Origin: Xylocopa sonorina
Taxonomy: Eukaryota; Arthropoda; Insecta; Hymenoptera; Apidae
Assembly (NCBI RefSeq): GCF_050948175.1
Contig: NW_027490116.1
Location: 1,302,001-1,366,000, forward strand
DNA length: 64,000 nucleotides
Direction of reading: 5' to 3'
Position 1 is the stretch's first letter. Each line of letters begins with the position of its first letter. Below, piece after piece: positions 40,551 to 54,430 of this stretch. The notes beneath the pieces were generated by a model. It was not told the DNA's origin and did not search any database. It saw only the letters and a list, made by a program, of their open reading frames with translations. The position numbers and the translations under genes are program-made.

Positions 40551-43500
40551 GTTCCAATGCTTCTTAAATCGCCATATTACATCTCATTCCTATGTTTCAT
40601 GATAAGATATTATTTTCATTGTGGAGTGTTATGTATACCTCGCATACACTTCAACTGAATGTACATGCGACACATCCTTGCTAGGAAATAGCGTTTGCAG
40701 ATGTCTACGTATCGAGGCAATAGAATTCTAATGCTTCTTAAATCGGCATATCGCATCTCATTTCTTTGTTTCATGATAAGATATAATATTCATTGCGAAG
40801 TGTCATGTATGCCTCGTATTCCTTTCAAAAAAATGTAAATGCGACACTTCCTTATTAGGGATAGCGTTTGCAGATGTCTACGTATCGAAGCAATAGAGTT
40901 CTAATGCTTCTTAAATCGCCATATTACATCTCATACCTATGTTTCATGATAAGATATAATTTTCATTGTGGAGTGTTATGTATACCTCGCATACACTTCT
41001 ATTGAATGTACATGCGACACTACCTTGCTAGGAAATAGCGTTTGCAGATGTCTACGTATCGAAGCAATAGAATTCTAATGCTTCTCAAACCGCGATATCG
41101 CTAATCATTACCATGTTTCATGATAATATATAGTATTCATTGTGGAGTGTTATGTATACATCGTATTCACTTCAAAAGAATGTAAATGCGACACTTCCCT
41201 GCTAGGAAATAGCGTTTGCAGATGTCTACGTATCGAAGCAATAGGTTTCTAAAGCCTGCTAATTCGCGATATTGCATCTCATATCTATGTTTCATGATGA
41301 TATATAATATTCATTGCGAAGTGTCATGAATACCTCGCAAACACTTCAAATGAATGTGAATGCGACAGTTCCTTGCCAGGGAATAGCGTTAGCAGATGTC
41401 TACGTATCGAAGCAATAGAATTCTAATGCTTCTTAATACGTCATATCACATTTCATTTCTATGTTACATGATAAGACATAATATTCATTGCGAAGTGTCA
41501 TACATGCCTCGTATTCCTTTCAAAGGAATGTAAATGCGACACTTTCTTGTTAGGGATAGCGTTTGCAGATGTCTACGTATCGAAGCAATAGAGTTCTAAT
41601 GCTTCTTAAATCGCCATATTACATCTCATTCCTATGTTTCATGATAAGATATAATTTTCATTTTGGAGTGTTATGTATACCTCGCATACACTTCAACTGA
41701 ATGTACATGCGACACTTTCTTGCTAGGAAATAGCGTTTGCAGATGTCTACGTATGGAAGCAATAGAATTCTAATGCTTCTTAAATCGTCATATTGCATCT
41801 CATTTCTATGTTTCATGATAAGATGAAATATTCATTGCGAAGTGTCATGTATGCCTCGTATTCCTTTCAAAAGAATGTAAATGCGACACTTCCTTGTTAG
41901 GGATAGCGTTTGAGAGATGTCTACGTATCGAAGCAATAGAGTTCTAATGCTTCTTAAATCGCCATATTACATCTCATTCCTATGTTTCATGATAAGATAT
42001 AATATTCATTGTGGAGTGTTATGTATACCTCGTATTCACTTCAAAAGAATGTAAACGCGACACTTCCATGCCAGGAAATAGCGTTTGCAGATGTCTACGT
42101 ATCGAAGCAATAGATTTCTAATGCTTCTTAAATCGCCATATCGCATCTCATTTCTATGTTTCATGATAAGATATAATATTCATTGCGAAGTGCCATGTAT
42201 ACCTCGCATACACTTCAACTGAATGTACATGCGACACTTCTTTGCTAGGAAATAGCGTTTGCAGATGTCTACGTATCGAAGCATTAGAGTTCTGGTGCAT
42301 CCTAAATCGCCATATTGCATCTCATTTCTATGTTTCATGGTAAGAAATAATATTCATTGTGGAGTGTTATGTATACCTCGTATTCACTTCAAAAGAATGT
42401 AAACGCGACACTTCCATGCCAGGAAATAGCGTTTGCAGATGTCTACGTATCGAAGCAATAGAGTTCTAATGCTTCTTAAATCGCCATATCGCATCTCATT
42501 TCTATGTTTCATGATAAGATATAATTTTCATTGTGGAGTGTTATGTATACCTCACATACAGTTCAACTGAATGTACATGCGACACTTCCTTGCTAGGAAA
42601 TAGCGTTTGCAGATGTCTACGTATCGAAGCAATAGAATTCTAATGTTTCTTAAATCGTCATATCGCATATCATTTCTATGTTTCATGACAAGATATAATA
42701 TTCATTGCGAAGTGTCATGTATACCTCGTATTCCTATCAAAAGAATGTAAATGCGACACTTCCTTGCTTGGAAATAGCGTTTGCAGATATCTACATGTCG
42801 AAGCAATAGATTTCTAATGCTTGTTAAATCGCCATATTACATCTCATTCCTATGTTTCATGATAAGATATAATTTTCATTTTGGAGTGTTATGTATACCT
42901 CGCATACACTTCAACTGAATGTACATGCGACACTTTCTTGCTAGGAAATAGCGTTTGCAGATGTCTACGTATGGAAGCAATAGAATTCTAATGCTTCTTA
43001 AATCGTCATATTGCATCTCATTTCTATGTTTCATGATAAGATGAAATATTCATTGCGAAGTGTCATGTATGCCACGTATTCCTTTCAAAAGAATGTAAAT
43101 GCGACACTTCCTTGTTAGGGATAGCGTTTGAGAGATGTCTACGTATCGAAGCAATAGAGTTCTAATGCTTCTTAAATCGCCATATTACATCTCATTCCTA
43201 TGTTTCATGATATGATATAATATTCATTGTGGAGTGTTATGTATACCTCGTATTCACTTCAAAAGAATGTAAACGCGACACTTCCATGCTAGGAAATAGC
43301 GTTTGCAGATGTCTACGTATCGAAGCAATAGAGTTCCAATGCTTCTTAAATCGCCATATTACATCTCATTCCTATGTTTCATGATAAGATATTATTTTCA
43401 TTGTGGAGTGTTATGTATACCTCGCATACACTTCAACTGAATGTACATGCGACACATCCTTGCTAGGAAATAGCGTTTGCAGATGTCTACGTATCGAGGC

Positions 43501-46114
43501 AATAGAATTCTAATGCTTCTTAAATCGGCATATCGCATCTCATTTCTTTGTTTCATGATAAGATATAATATTCATTGCGAAGTGTCATGTATGCCTCGTA
43601 TTCCTTTCAAAAAAATGTAAATGCGACACTTCCTTATTAGGGATAGCGTTTGCAGATGTCTACGTATCGAAGCAATAGAGTTCTAATGCTTCTTAAATCG
43701 CCATATTACATCTCATACCTATGTTTCATGATAAGATATAATTTTCATTGTGGAGTGTTATGTATACCTCGCATACACTTCTATTGAATGTACATGCGAC
43801 ACTACCTTGCTAGGAAATAGCGTTTGCAGATGTCTACGTATCGAAGCAATAGAATTCTAATGCTTCTCAAACCGCGATATCGCTAATCATTACCATGTTT
43901 CATGATAATATATAGTATTCATTGTGGAGTGTTATGTATACATCGTATTCACTTCAAAAGAATGTAAATGCGACACTTCCCTGCTAGGAAATAGCGTTTG
44001 CAGATGTCTACGTATCGAAGCAATAGGTTTCTAAAGCCTGCTAATTCGCGATATTGCATCTCATATCTATGTTTCATGATGATATATAATATTCATTGCG
44101 AAGTGTCATGAATACCTCGCAAACACTTCAAATGAATGTGAATGCGACAGTTCCTTGCCAGGGAATAGCGTTAGCAGATGTCTACGTATCGAAGCAATAG
44201 AATTCTAATGCTTCTTAATACGTCATATCACATTTCATTTCTATGTTACATGATAAGACATAATATTCATTGCGAAGTGTCATACATGCCTCGTATTCCT
44301 TTCAAAGGAATGTAAATGCGACACTTTCTTGTTAGGGATAGCGTTTGCAGATGTCTACGTATCGAAGCAATAGAGTTCTAATGCTTCTTAAATCGCCATA
44401 TTACATCTCATTCCTATGTTTCATGATAAGATATAATTTTCATTTTGGAGTGTTATGTATACCTCGCATACACTTCAACTGAATGTACATGCGACACTTT
44501 CTTGCTAGGAAATAGCGTTTGCAGATGTCTACGTATGGAAGCAATAGAATTCTAATGCTTCTTAAATCGTCATATTGCATCTCATTTCTATGTTTCATGA
44601 TAAGATGAAATATTCATTGCGAAGTGTCATGTATGCCTCGTATTCCTTTCAAAAGAATGTAAATGCGACACTTCCTTGTTAGGGATAGCGTTTGAGAGAT
44701 GTCTACGTATCGAAGCAATAGAGTTCTAATGCTTCTTAAATCGCCATATTACATCTCATTCCTATGTTTCATGATAAGATATAATATTCATTGTGGAGTG
44801 TTATGTATACCTCGTATTCACTTCAAAAGAATGTAAACGCGACACTTCCATGCCAGGAAATAGCGTTTGCAGATGTCTACGTATCGAAGCAATAGATTTC
44901 TAATGCTTCTTAAATCGCCATATCGCATCTCATTTCTATGTTTCATGATAAGATATAATATTCATTGCGAAGTGCCATGTATACCTCGCATACACTTCAA
45001 CTGAATGTACATGCGACACTTCTTTGCTAGGAAATAGCGTTTGCAGATGTCTACGTATCGAAGCATTAGAGTTCTGGTGCATCCTAAATCGCCATATTGC
45101 ATCTCATTTCTATGTTTCATGGTAAGAAATAATATTCATTGTGGAGTGTTATGTATACCTCGTATTCACTTCAAAAGAATGTAAACGCGACACTTCCATG
45201 CCAGGAAATAGCGTTTGCAGATGTCTACGTATCGAAGCAATAGAGTTCTAATGCTTCTTAAATCGCCATATCGCATCTCATTTCTATGTTTCATGATAAG
45301 ATATAATTTTCATTGTGGAGTGTTATGTATACCTCACATACAGTTCAACTGAATGTACATGCGACACTTCCTTGCTAGGAAATAGCGTTTGCAGATGTCT
45401 ACGTATCGAAGCAATAGAATTCTAATGTTTCTTAAATCGTCATATCGCATATCATTTCTATGTTTCATGACAAGATATAATATTCATTGCGAAGTGTCAT
45501 GTATACCTCGTATTCCTATCAAAAGAATGTAAATGCGACACTTCCTTGCTTGGAAATAGCGTTTGCAGATATCTACATGTCGAAGCAATAGATTTCTAAT
45601 GCTTGTTAAATCGCCATATTACATCTCATTCCTATGTTTCATGATAAGATATAATTTTCATTTTGGAGTGTTATGTATACCTCGCATACACTTCAACTGA
45701 ATGTACATGCGACACTTTCTTGCTAGGAAATAGCGTTTGCAGATGTCTACGTATGGAAGCAATAGAATTCTAATGCTTCTTAAATCGTCATATTGCATCT
45801 CATTTCTATGTTTCATGATAAGATGAAATATTCATTGCGAAGTGTCATGTATGCCTCGTATTCCTTTCAAAAGAATGTAAATGCGACACTTCCTTGTTAG
45901 GGATAGCGTTTGAGAGATGTCTACGTATCGAAGCAATAGAGTTCTAATGCTTCTTAAATCGCCATATTACATCTCATTCCTATGTTTCATGATAAGATAT
46001 AATATTCATTGTGGAGTGTTATGTATACCTCGTATTCACTTCAAAAGAATGTAAACGCGACACTTCCATGCCAGGAAATAGCGTTTGCAGATGTCTACGT
46101 ATCGAAGCAATAGA
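40551..46114 (-). repeat. Tandem 2,782-bp (16-monomer) higher-order repeat; third copy at 48,025
   Basis: Two adjacent units start at the variant GTTCCAATGC, at 40,551 and 43,333. Internal tags keep the same 2,782-bp offset: TTGAGAGATG at 41,911/44,693 and 43,129/45,911. A third unit starts at 48,025, 7,474 bp from the first. It stays colinear (TTGAGAGATG at 49,385; GATATCTACATGTCG at 50,261 against 42,787) until about 50,340. Within each complete unit the TTGAGAGATG tag recurs at 1,218 bp, the same 7-monomer step seen in block 1. Confidence 0.88.
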
Positions 46115-49100
46115 TTTCTAATGCTTCTTAAATCGCCATATCGCATCTCATTTCTATGTTTCATGATAAGATATAATATTCATTGCGAAGTGTCATGTAT
46201 GCCTCGTATTCCTTTCAAAAGAATGTAAATGCGACACTTCGTTGTTAGGGATAGCGTTCGCAGATGTCTACGTATCCACGCAATAGAGTTCTAATGCTTC
46301 TTAAATCGCCATATCGCATCTCATTTCTATGTTTCATGATAAGATACAATATTCATTGCGAAGTGCTATGTATACCTCGCATACACTTCTATTGAATGTA
46401 CATGCGACACTTCCTTGCTAGGAAATAGCGTTTGCAGATGTCTACGTATCGAAGCAATAGAATTCTAATGCTTCTCAAAACGCGATATCGCTACTCATTA
46501 CCATGTTTCATGATAATATATAGTATTCATTGTGGAGTGTTATGTATACATCGTATTCACTTCAAAAGAATGTAAATGCGACACTTCCCTGCTAGGAAAT
46601 AGCGTATGCAGATGTCTACGTATCGAAGCAATAGATTTCTAAAGCTTGCTAATTCGCGATATTGCATCTCATATCTATGTTTCATGATGATATATAATAT
46701 TCATTGCGAAGTGTCATGAATACATCGCAAACACTTCAAATGAATGTGAATGCGACAGTTCCTTGCGAGGGAATAGCGTTTGCAGATGTCTACGTATCGA
46801 AGCAATAGAATTCTAATGCTTCTTAATACGTCATATCGCATTTCATTTCTATGTTACATGATAAGACATAATATTCATTGCGTAGTGTCACATATGCCTC
46901 GTATTCCTTTCAAAGGAATGTAAATGCGACACTTCCTTGTTAGGGATAGCGTTTGCAGATGTCTACGTATCGAAGCAAGAGAGTTCTAATGCTTCTTAAA
47001 TCGCCATATTATATCTCATTCCTATGATTCATGATAAGATATAATTTTCATTGTGGAGTGTTATGTATACCTCGCATACACTTCAACTGAATGTACATGC
47101 GACACTTTCTTGCTAGGAAATAGCGTTTGCAGATGTCTACGTATGGAAGCAATAGAATTCTAATGCTTCTTAAATCGTCATATTGCATCTCATTTCTATG
47201 TTTCATGATAAGATAAAATATTCAATGCGAAGTGTCATGTATGCCTCGTATTCCTTTCAAAAGAATGTAAATGCGACACTTCCTTGTTAGGGATAGCGTT
47301 TGCAGATGTCTACGTATCGAAGCAATAGAGTTCTAATGCTTCTTAAATAGCCATATTACATCTCATTCCTATGTTTCATGATAAGATATAATTTTCATTG
47401 TGGAGTGTTATGTATACCACGCATACACTTCAACTGAATGTACATGCGACACTTTCTTGCTAGGAAATAGCGTTTGCAGATGTCTACGTATGGAAGCAAT
47501 AGAATTGTAATGCCTCTTAAATCGTCATATTGCATCTCATTTCTATGTTTCATGATAAGATAAAATATTCATTGCGAAGTGTCATGTATGCCTCGTATTC
47601 CTTTCAAAAGAATGTAAATGCGACACTTCCTTGTTAGGGATAGCGTTTGCAGATGTCAACGTATCGAAGCAATAGATTTCTAATGCTTCTTAAATCGCCA
47701 TATTGCATCTCATTTCTATGTTTCATGGTAAGATATAATATTCATTGTGGAGTGTTATGTATACCTCGTATTCACTTCAAAAGAATGTAAACGCGACACT
47801 TCCATGCCAGGAAATAGCGTTTGCAGATGTCTACGTATCGAAGCAATAGAGTTCTAACGCTTCTTAAATCGCCATATCGCATCTCATTTCTATGTTTCAT
47901 GATAAGATATAATATTCATTGCGAAGTGCCATGTATACCTCGCATACACTTCAATTGAATGTACATGCGACACTTCCTTGCTAGGAAATAGCGTTTGCAG
48001 ATGTCTACGTATCGAAGCAATAGAGTTCCAATGCTTCTTAAATCGCCATATTACATCTCATTCCTATGTTTCATGATAAGATATTATTTTCATTGTGGAG
48101 TGTTATGTATACCTCGCATACACTTCAACTGAATGTACATGCGACACATCCTTGCTAGGAAATAGCGTTTGCAGATGTCTACGTATCGAGGCAATAGAAT
48201 TCTAATGCTTCTTAAATCGGCATATCGCATCTCATTTCTTTGTTTCATGATAAGATATAATATTCATTGCGAAGTGTCATGTATGCCTCGTATTCCTTTC
48301 AAAAAAATGTAAATGCGACACTTCCTTATTAGGGATAGCGTTTGCAGATGTCTACGTATCGAAGCAATAGAGTTCTAATGCTTCTTAAATCGCCATATTA
48401 CATCTCATACCTATGTTTCATGATAAGATATAATTTTCATTGTGGAGTGTTATGTATACCTCGCATACACTTCTATTGAATGTACATGCGACACTACCTT
48501 GCTAGGAAATAGCGTTTGCAGATGTCTACGTATCGAAGCAATAGAATTCTAATGCTTCTCAAACCGCGATATCGCTAATCATTACCATGTTTCATGATAA
48601 TATATAGTATTCATTGTGGAGTGTTATGTATACATCGTATTCACTTCAAAAGAATGTAAATGCGACACTTCCCTGCTAGGAAATAGCGTTTGCAGATGTC
48701 TACGTATCGAAGCAATAGGTTTCTAAAGCCTGCTAATTCGCGATATTGCATCTCATATCTATGTTTCATGATGATATATAATATTCATTGCGAAGTGTCA
48801 TGAATACCTCGCAAACACTTCAAATGAATGTGAATGCGACAGTTCCTTGCCAGGGAATAGCGTTAGCAGATGTCTACGTATCGAAGCAATAGAATTCTAA
48901 TGCTTCTTAATACGTCATATCACATTTCATTTCTATGTTACATGATAAGACATAATATTCATTGCGAAGTGTCATACATGCCTCGTATTCCATTCAAAGG
49001 AATGTAAATGCGACACTATCTTGTTAGGGATAGCGTTTGCAGATGTCTACGTATCGAAGCAATAGAGTTCTAATGCTTCTTAAATCGCCATATTACATCT

Positions 49101-51260
49101 CATTCCTATGTTCCATGATAAGATATAATTTTCATTTTGGAGTGTTATGTATACCTCGCATACACTTCAACTGAATGTACATGCGACACTTTCTTGCTAG
49201 GAAATAGCGTTTGCAGATGTCTACGTATGGAAGCAATAGAATTCTAATGCTTCTTAAATCGTCATATTGCATCTCATTTCTATGTTTCATGATAAGATGA
49301 AATATTCATTGCGAAGTGTCATGTATGCCTCGTATTCCTTTCAAAAGAATGTAAATGCGACACTTCCTTGTTAGGGATAGCGTTTGAGAGATGTCTACGT
49401 ATCGAAGCAATAGAGTTCTAATGCTTCTTAAATCGCCATATTACATCTCATTCCTATGTTTCATGATAAGATATAATATTCATTGTGGAGTGTTATGTAT
49501 ACCTCGTATTCACTTCAAAAGAATGTAAACGCGACACTTCCATGCCAGGAAATAGCGTTTGCAGATGTCTACGTATCGAAGCAATAGATTTCTAATGCTT
49601 CTTAATTCGCCATATCGCATCTCATTTCTATGTTTCATGATAAGATATAATATTCATTGCGAAGTGCCATGTATACCTCGCATACACTTCAACTGAATGT
49701 ACATGCGACACTTCTTTGCTAGGAAATAGCGTTTGCAGATGTCTACGTATCGAAGCATTAGAGATCTGGTGCATCCTAAATCGCCATATTGCATCTCATT
49801 TCTATGTTTCATGGTAAGAAATAATATTCATTGTGGAGTGTTATGTATACCTCGTATTCACTTCAAAAGAATGTAAACGCGACACTTCCATGCCAGGAAA
49901 TAGCGTTTGCAGATGTCTACGTATCGAAGCAATAGAGTTCTAATGCTTCTTAAATCGCCATATCGCATCTCATTTCTATGTTTCATGATAAGATATAATT
50001 TTCATTGTGGAGTGTTATGTATACCTCAAATACAGTTCAACTGAATGTACATGCGACATTTGCTTGCTAGGAAATAGCGTTTGCAGATGTCTACGTATCG
50101 AAGCAATAGAATTCTAATGTTTCTTAAATCGTCATATCGCATATCATTTCTATGTTTCATGACAAGATATAATATTCATTGCGAAGTGTCATGTATACCT
50201 CGTATTCCTATCAAAAGAATGTAAATGCGACACTTCCTTGCTTGGAAATAGCGTTTGCAGATATCTACATGTCGAAGCAATAGATTTCTAATGCTTGTTA
50301 AATCGCCATATTACATCTCATTCCTATGTTTCATGATAAGATATTATTTTCATTGTGGAGTGTTATGTATACCTCGCATACACTTCAACTGAATGTACAT
50401 GCGACACTTTCTTGCTAGGAAATAGCGTTTGCAGATGTCTACGTATGGAAGCAATAAAATTCTAATGCTTCTTAAATCGTCATATCGCCACTCATATCTA
50501 TGTTTCATGATAAGATATAACATTCATTGCGAAGTGTCATGTATGCCTCGTATTCCTTTCAAAAGAATGAAAATGCGACACTTCCATGCTAGGAAATAGC
50601 GTTTGCAGATGTCTACGTATCGTAGCAATAGAATTCTAATGCTCCTTAAAACGCGATATAGCACCTCATTCCTATGTTTCATGATAAGATGTAATATTCA
50701 TTGCGAAGTGTCATGTATATCTCGTATTCACTTCAAAAGAATGTAAATGCGACACTTCCATGCAAGGAAATAGCGTTTGCAGATGTCTACGTATCGTAGC
50801 AATAGAATTCTAATGCTCCTTAAAACGCGATATAGCACCTCATTCCTATGTTTCACGATAAGATATAATATTCATTGCGAAGTGTCATGTATATCTCGTA
50901 TTCACAACAAAAGAACGTAAATGCGACACTTCCACGCTAGGAAATAGCGTTTGCACATGTCCACGTATCGAAGCAATAGAGTTGTAATGCTTCTTTAAAC
51001 TCGATATCGCATCTCAATTCTATGTTTCATGATAGGAAATAATATTCATTGCGAAGTGTAATGTACACCTCCTCTACACATCAAAGGAATGTAAATGCCA
51101 CACTTCCTTGCTAGGAAATGCGTTTCCAGATGTCTACGTATCGAAGCATTAGAGTTCTAGTGCTTCTAAAACGCAATATCGCATCTCATTTCTGGGTTTC
51201 AAGATAGATTATAATATTCATTGCGAAGTATTATGTTTATCTCGACTACACTTCCAAAGA

Positions 51261-51602
51261 TACTACCCGGTAATTTGCGGCGTGTTGCGTAGTTTCCCGT
51301 AGCCCTTGTTAGTTAAACCCACGTCGAGACCATAAATGAACATGCCGTGACTTCAGTATCTCGCGACCTGAGTGTGTGTACTTGGCTAGGCGTAGTCGAG
51401 AGGAGGAGCATTTCGATGTTTTAAGGGTTGACCCCACCAGGGTTCCCGGGGTCGTGTATCCTATCGCTTTGCTACTTTCTGAGCAGCTGGCGCCCAAGAA
51501 AAGTTGTTCGTGAGCGGATACCTTGGAACGATAGATCGCTTTAGATTAAAATACGTTTTACACCTTAAGGCATTTAGATAATTAAGCCCTTCGAGCTTCC
51601 CT
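51261..51602. mobile_element. Element B, copy 1: 342-bp non-satellite boundary segment (Sat- / Sat+ switch)
   Basis: This segment is not related to Sat174 and has exactly the same length as the second copy at 61,336-61,677, with roughly a dozen or more scattered substitutions. It starts TACTACCCGGTAATTTGCGG and ends TTCGAGCTTCCCT. The bases TGGCGCCCAA at 51,488-51,497 match the start of the lysine-tRNA primer-binding site of many LTR retroelements. That would make the left part an LTR fragment and the right part a leader, but the match is only 10 bases and no LTR partner is present. Its right end meets Sat174(+) at CCCTAGGGAGGAAGTG, where element and satellite share a few bases. An open minus-strand frame of 62 codons (51,309-51,497) is kept in both copies but changes residues freely. 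Confidence 0.55.
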
Positions 51603-54430
51603 AGGGAGGAAGTGTCGCATTTACATTCTTTTGGAGTGTATACGAGGTATACATGACACTGCACAATGAATATTATATCTTATCATGAAACACAGAAATG
51701 AGATGCGTTATCGCGATTTAAGAAACTTTAGAACTCAATTGCTTCGATACGTAGATATCTGCAAATGCTATTTCCTAGCAAGGAACTGTCGCATTCACAT
51801 TCATTTGAAGTGTATGCGAGGTATACATGACACTTCGCAATGAATATTATATATTATCATGAAACATAGAAATGAGAAGCGATATCGCGTTTTGAGAAGC
51901 ATTAGAACTCTAATGCCACGAAACGTAGACATCTGCAAACGCTATTTCCTAGCAAGGAAGTGTCGCATTTACATTCATTTGAAGTATAGACGAGATATAC
52001 ATAACACTGCACAATGAATATTATATCTTATCGTGAAACGTAGTAATGAGATGCGATATGGCGTTCTAAGAAGCATTAGAAGTCTATTGGTTCGATACGT
52101 AGACATTTGTAAACGCTACTTCCTAGCAAGGAAGTATCGCATTTACATTCTTTTGAAAGGAATACGAGGTATACATGACACTTCGCAATGAATATTATAT
52201 CTTATCATGAAACATAGAAGTGAGATGCGATATCGCGTTCTAAGAAGCATTAGAACTCTATTGCTACGATACGTAGGCATCTGCAAACGCTATTTCCTAG
52301 CATGGAAGTGTCGCATTTACATTCATTTGAAGTGAATACGAGGTATACATGACACTACGCAATGAATATTATACCTTATCATGAAACATAGGAATGAGGT
52401 GCTATATCGCGTTTTGAGAAGCATTAGAACTCTATTGCTAATATACGTAGATATCTGCAAACTCTATTTCCTAGCAAGGAAATTTCGCTCTTACATTCCA
52501 TTGATGTGAATACGAGGTATACGTAACATTACACAATGAATATTATATCTTATTACGAACATAGAAATGAAATACGACATCTCGTTTTAAGAAGCATTAG
52601 TACTCTATTGCTAATATACGTAGACATCTGCAAACAATATTTCCTAGCAAGGAAATGTCGCAATTACATTCCATTGAAGTGAATACGAGGTATACATAAC
52701 ATTACACAATGAACATTATATCTTATTACGAAACATAGAAATGAAATACGACATCTCGTTTTAAGAAGCATTAGTACTCTATTGCTGTGATACGTAGACA
52801 TCTGCAAACAATATTTCCTAGCATGTGAGTGTCGCATTTACATTCTTTTGAAGTGAATACGAGGTATACATAACACTCCATAATGAATATTATATCTTAT
52901 CATGAAACATAGCAGTGAGATGCGATATCGCGTTTAAAGAAGCATTAGAACTCTACTGCTACGGTAAGTAAACATATGCAAACGCTATTACTTAGCATGA
53001 AAATGCCGCATTTACATTCTTTTGAAGTTAATACGAGGTATACATGACTCTTCGCAATGTATATTATATCTTATCTCGAAACATAGATGTGAGATGCGAT
53101 ATCGCAATTTAAGCAGCACTAGAACTCTATTGCTACGATGTGTAGACATCTGCAAATGTTATTTCCTAGCAAGGAAGTGTCGCATTTACATTCTTTTGAA
53201 GTGAATACGAGGTATACATAACACTCCATAATGAATATTATATCTTATCATGAAACATAGCAGTGAGATGCGATATCGCGTTTTAAGAAGCATTAGAACT
53301 CTACTGCTATGGTACGTAAACATATGCAAGCGCTATTACCTAGCATGGAAATGCCGCATTTACATTCTTTTGGAGTGAATACGAGATATACATGACACTT
53401 CGCAATGAGTACTATACCTTATCATAAAACATAGGAATGAGATGCGATATCGCGTTTTGAGAAGCATTAGAACTCTATTGCTACGATACGTAGACATCTG
53501 CAAACGCTATTTCCTAGCATGGAAGTTTCGCATTTACGTTCTTTTGATGTGAATACGAGATATACATGACACTTCGCAATGAATATTATATCTTATCATG
53601 ATACATAGGAATGAGTTGCGATTTCGCGTTTTGAGAAGCATTAGAGCTCTATTGCTACGATACGTAGGCATCTGCAGACAATATTTCCTAGCAAGAAAGT
53701 GTCGCATTTACATTCTTTTGAAGTGAATACGAGGTATACATGACACTTCGCAATGAAAATTATACCTTATCACGAAACATAGAAATCAGATGCGATATCG
53801 TGATTTAAGAAGCACTAGAACTCCATTGCTACGATACGCACACATCTGCAAACAATATTTCCTAGCAAGGAAGTGTCGCACTTACATCCTTTTGAAGTGA
53901 ATACGAGGTATACATAACACTCCACAATGAATATTACATCTTATTACGAAACGTAGAAATGAAATGCGACATCTCGTTTTAATAAGAATTAGTACTCTAT
54001 CGCTACGATACGTAGACATCTGCAAACGCTATTTCCTAGCACGGAAGTATCGCATTTACATTCATTTGAAGTGTAGGCGAGATATACATAACACTGCACA
54101 ATGAATATTATATCTTATCATGAAACGTAGAAATGAGATGCGATATCGCGTTTTAAGAAACATTAGTACTCTGTTGCTTCGATACGTTGACATCTGGAAA
54201 CGTAATTTCCTAGAAAGGAAGTGTCGCATTTACATTCTCTTGAGAGGAATACGATGTATACATGACACTTCGCAATGAATATTATATCTTATGATGAAAC
54301 ATAGAAATGAGATGCGATATGGCGTTTCAAGAAGCATTAGAACTCTGTTTCTTCGATACGTAGATATCTGCAAACCTTATTTCCTAGCAAGGAAGTGTCG
54401 CATTTACATTCTTTTGATGTGAATTCGAGG
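51603..54430 (+). repeat. Sat174 satellite array, block 3 (+ orientation)
   Basis: About 16 monomers lie in the same orientation as block 1, between element B copy 1 and element A copy 2. They are visibly more heterogeneous than block 1. Examples are TTGGTTCGATACG, TACTGCTACGGTAAG, and monomers with CATTACACAATGAATATT and GAAATACGACATCTCG; the last type also occurs near 7,500, 17,080, 29,080 and 30,820 in block 1. The last monomer (54,260-54,430) is nearly identical to the last monomer of block 1 (31,530-31,676), including the rare CTCTGTTTCTTCGATACG and GCAAACCTTATTTCC variants. Confidence 0.95.

Larger units (their letters stand above)
33068..51260 (-). repeat. Sat174 satellite array, block 2 (- orientation)
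   Basis: This is the same satellite read in reverse, with AGTTCTAATGCTTCTT on the top strand and about 104 monomers. Individual periods vary from 172 to 175 bp because one monomer class has GGGATAGCG where the other has GGAAATAGCG. Monomers are more divergent from one another than in block 1, and two classes alternate over much of the array: one with TGCGAAGTGTCATGTATGCC and one with TGTGGAGTGTTATGTATACC. Short ORFs recur with the repeat and are by-products of it. Confidence 0.96.

Noticed and set aside
51309..51497. 62-codon minus-strand ORF in element B, also present at 61,384-61,572
   Set aside because: It is short, with several non-conservative changes between copies, no domain, and an overlap with the possible primer-binding site. 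It is more likely chance.
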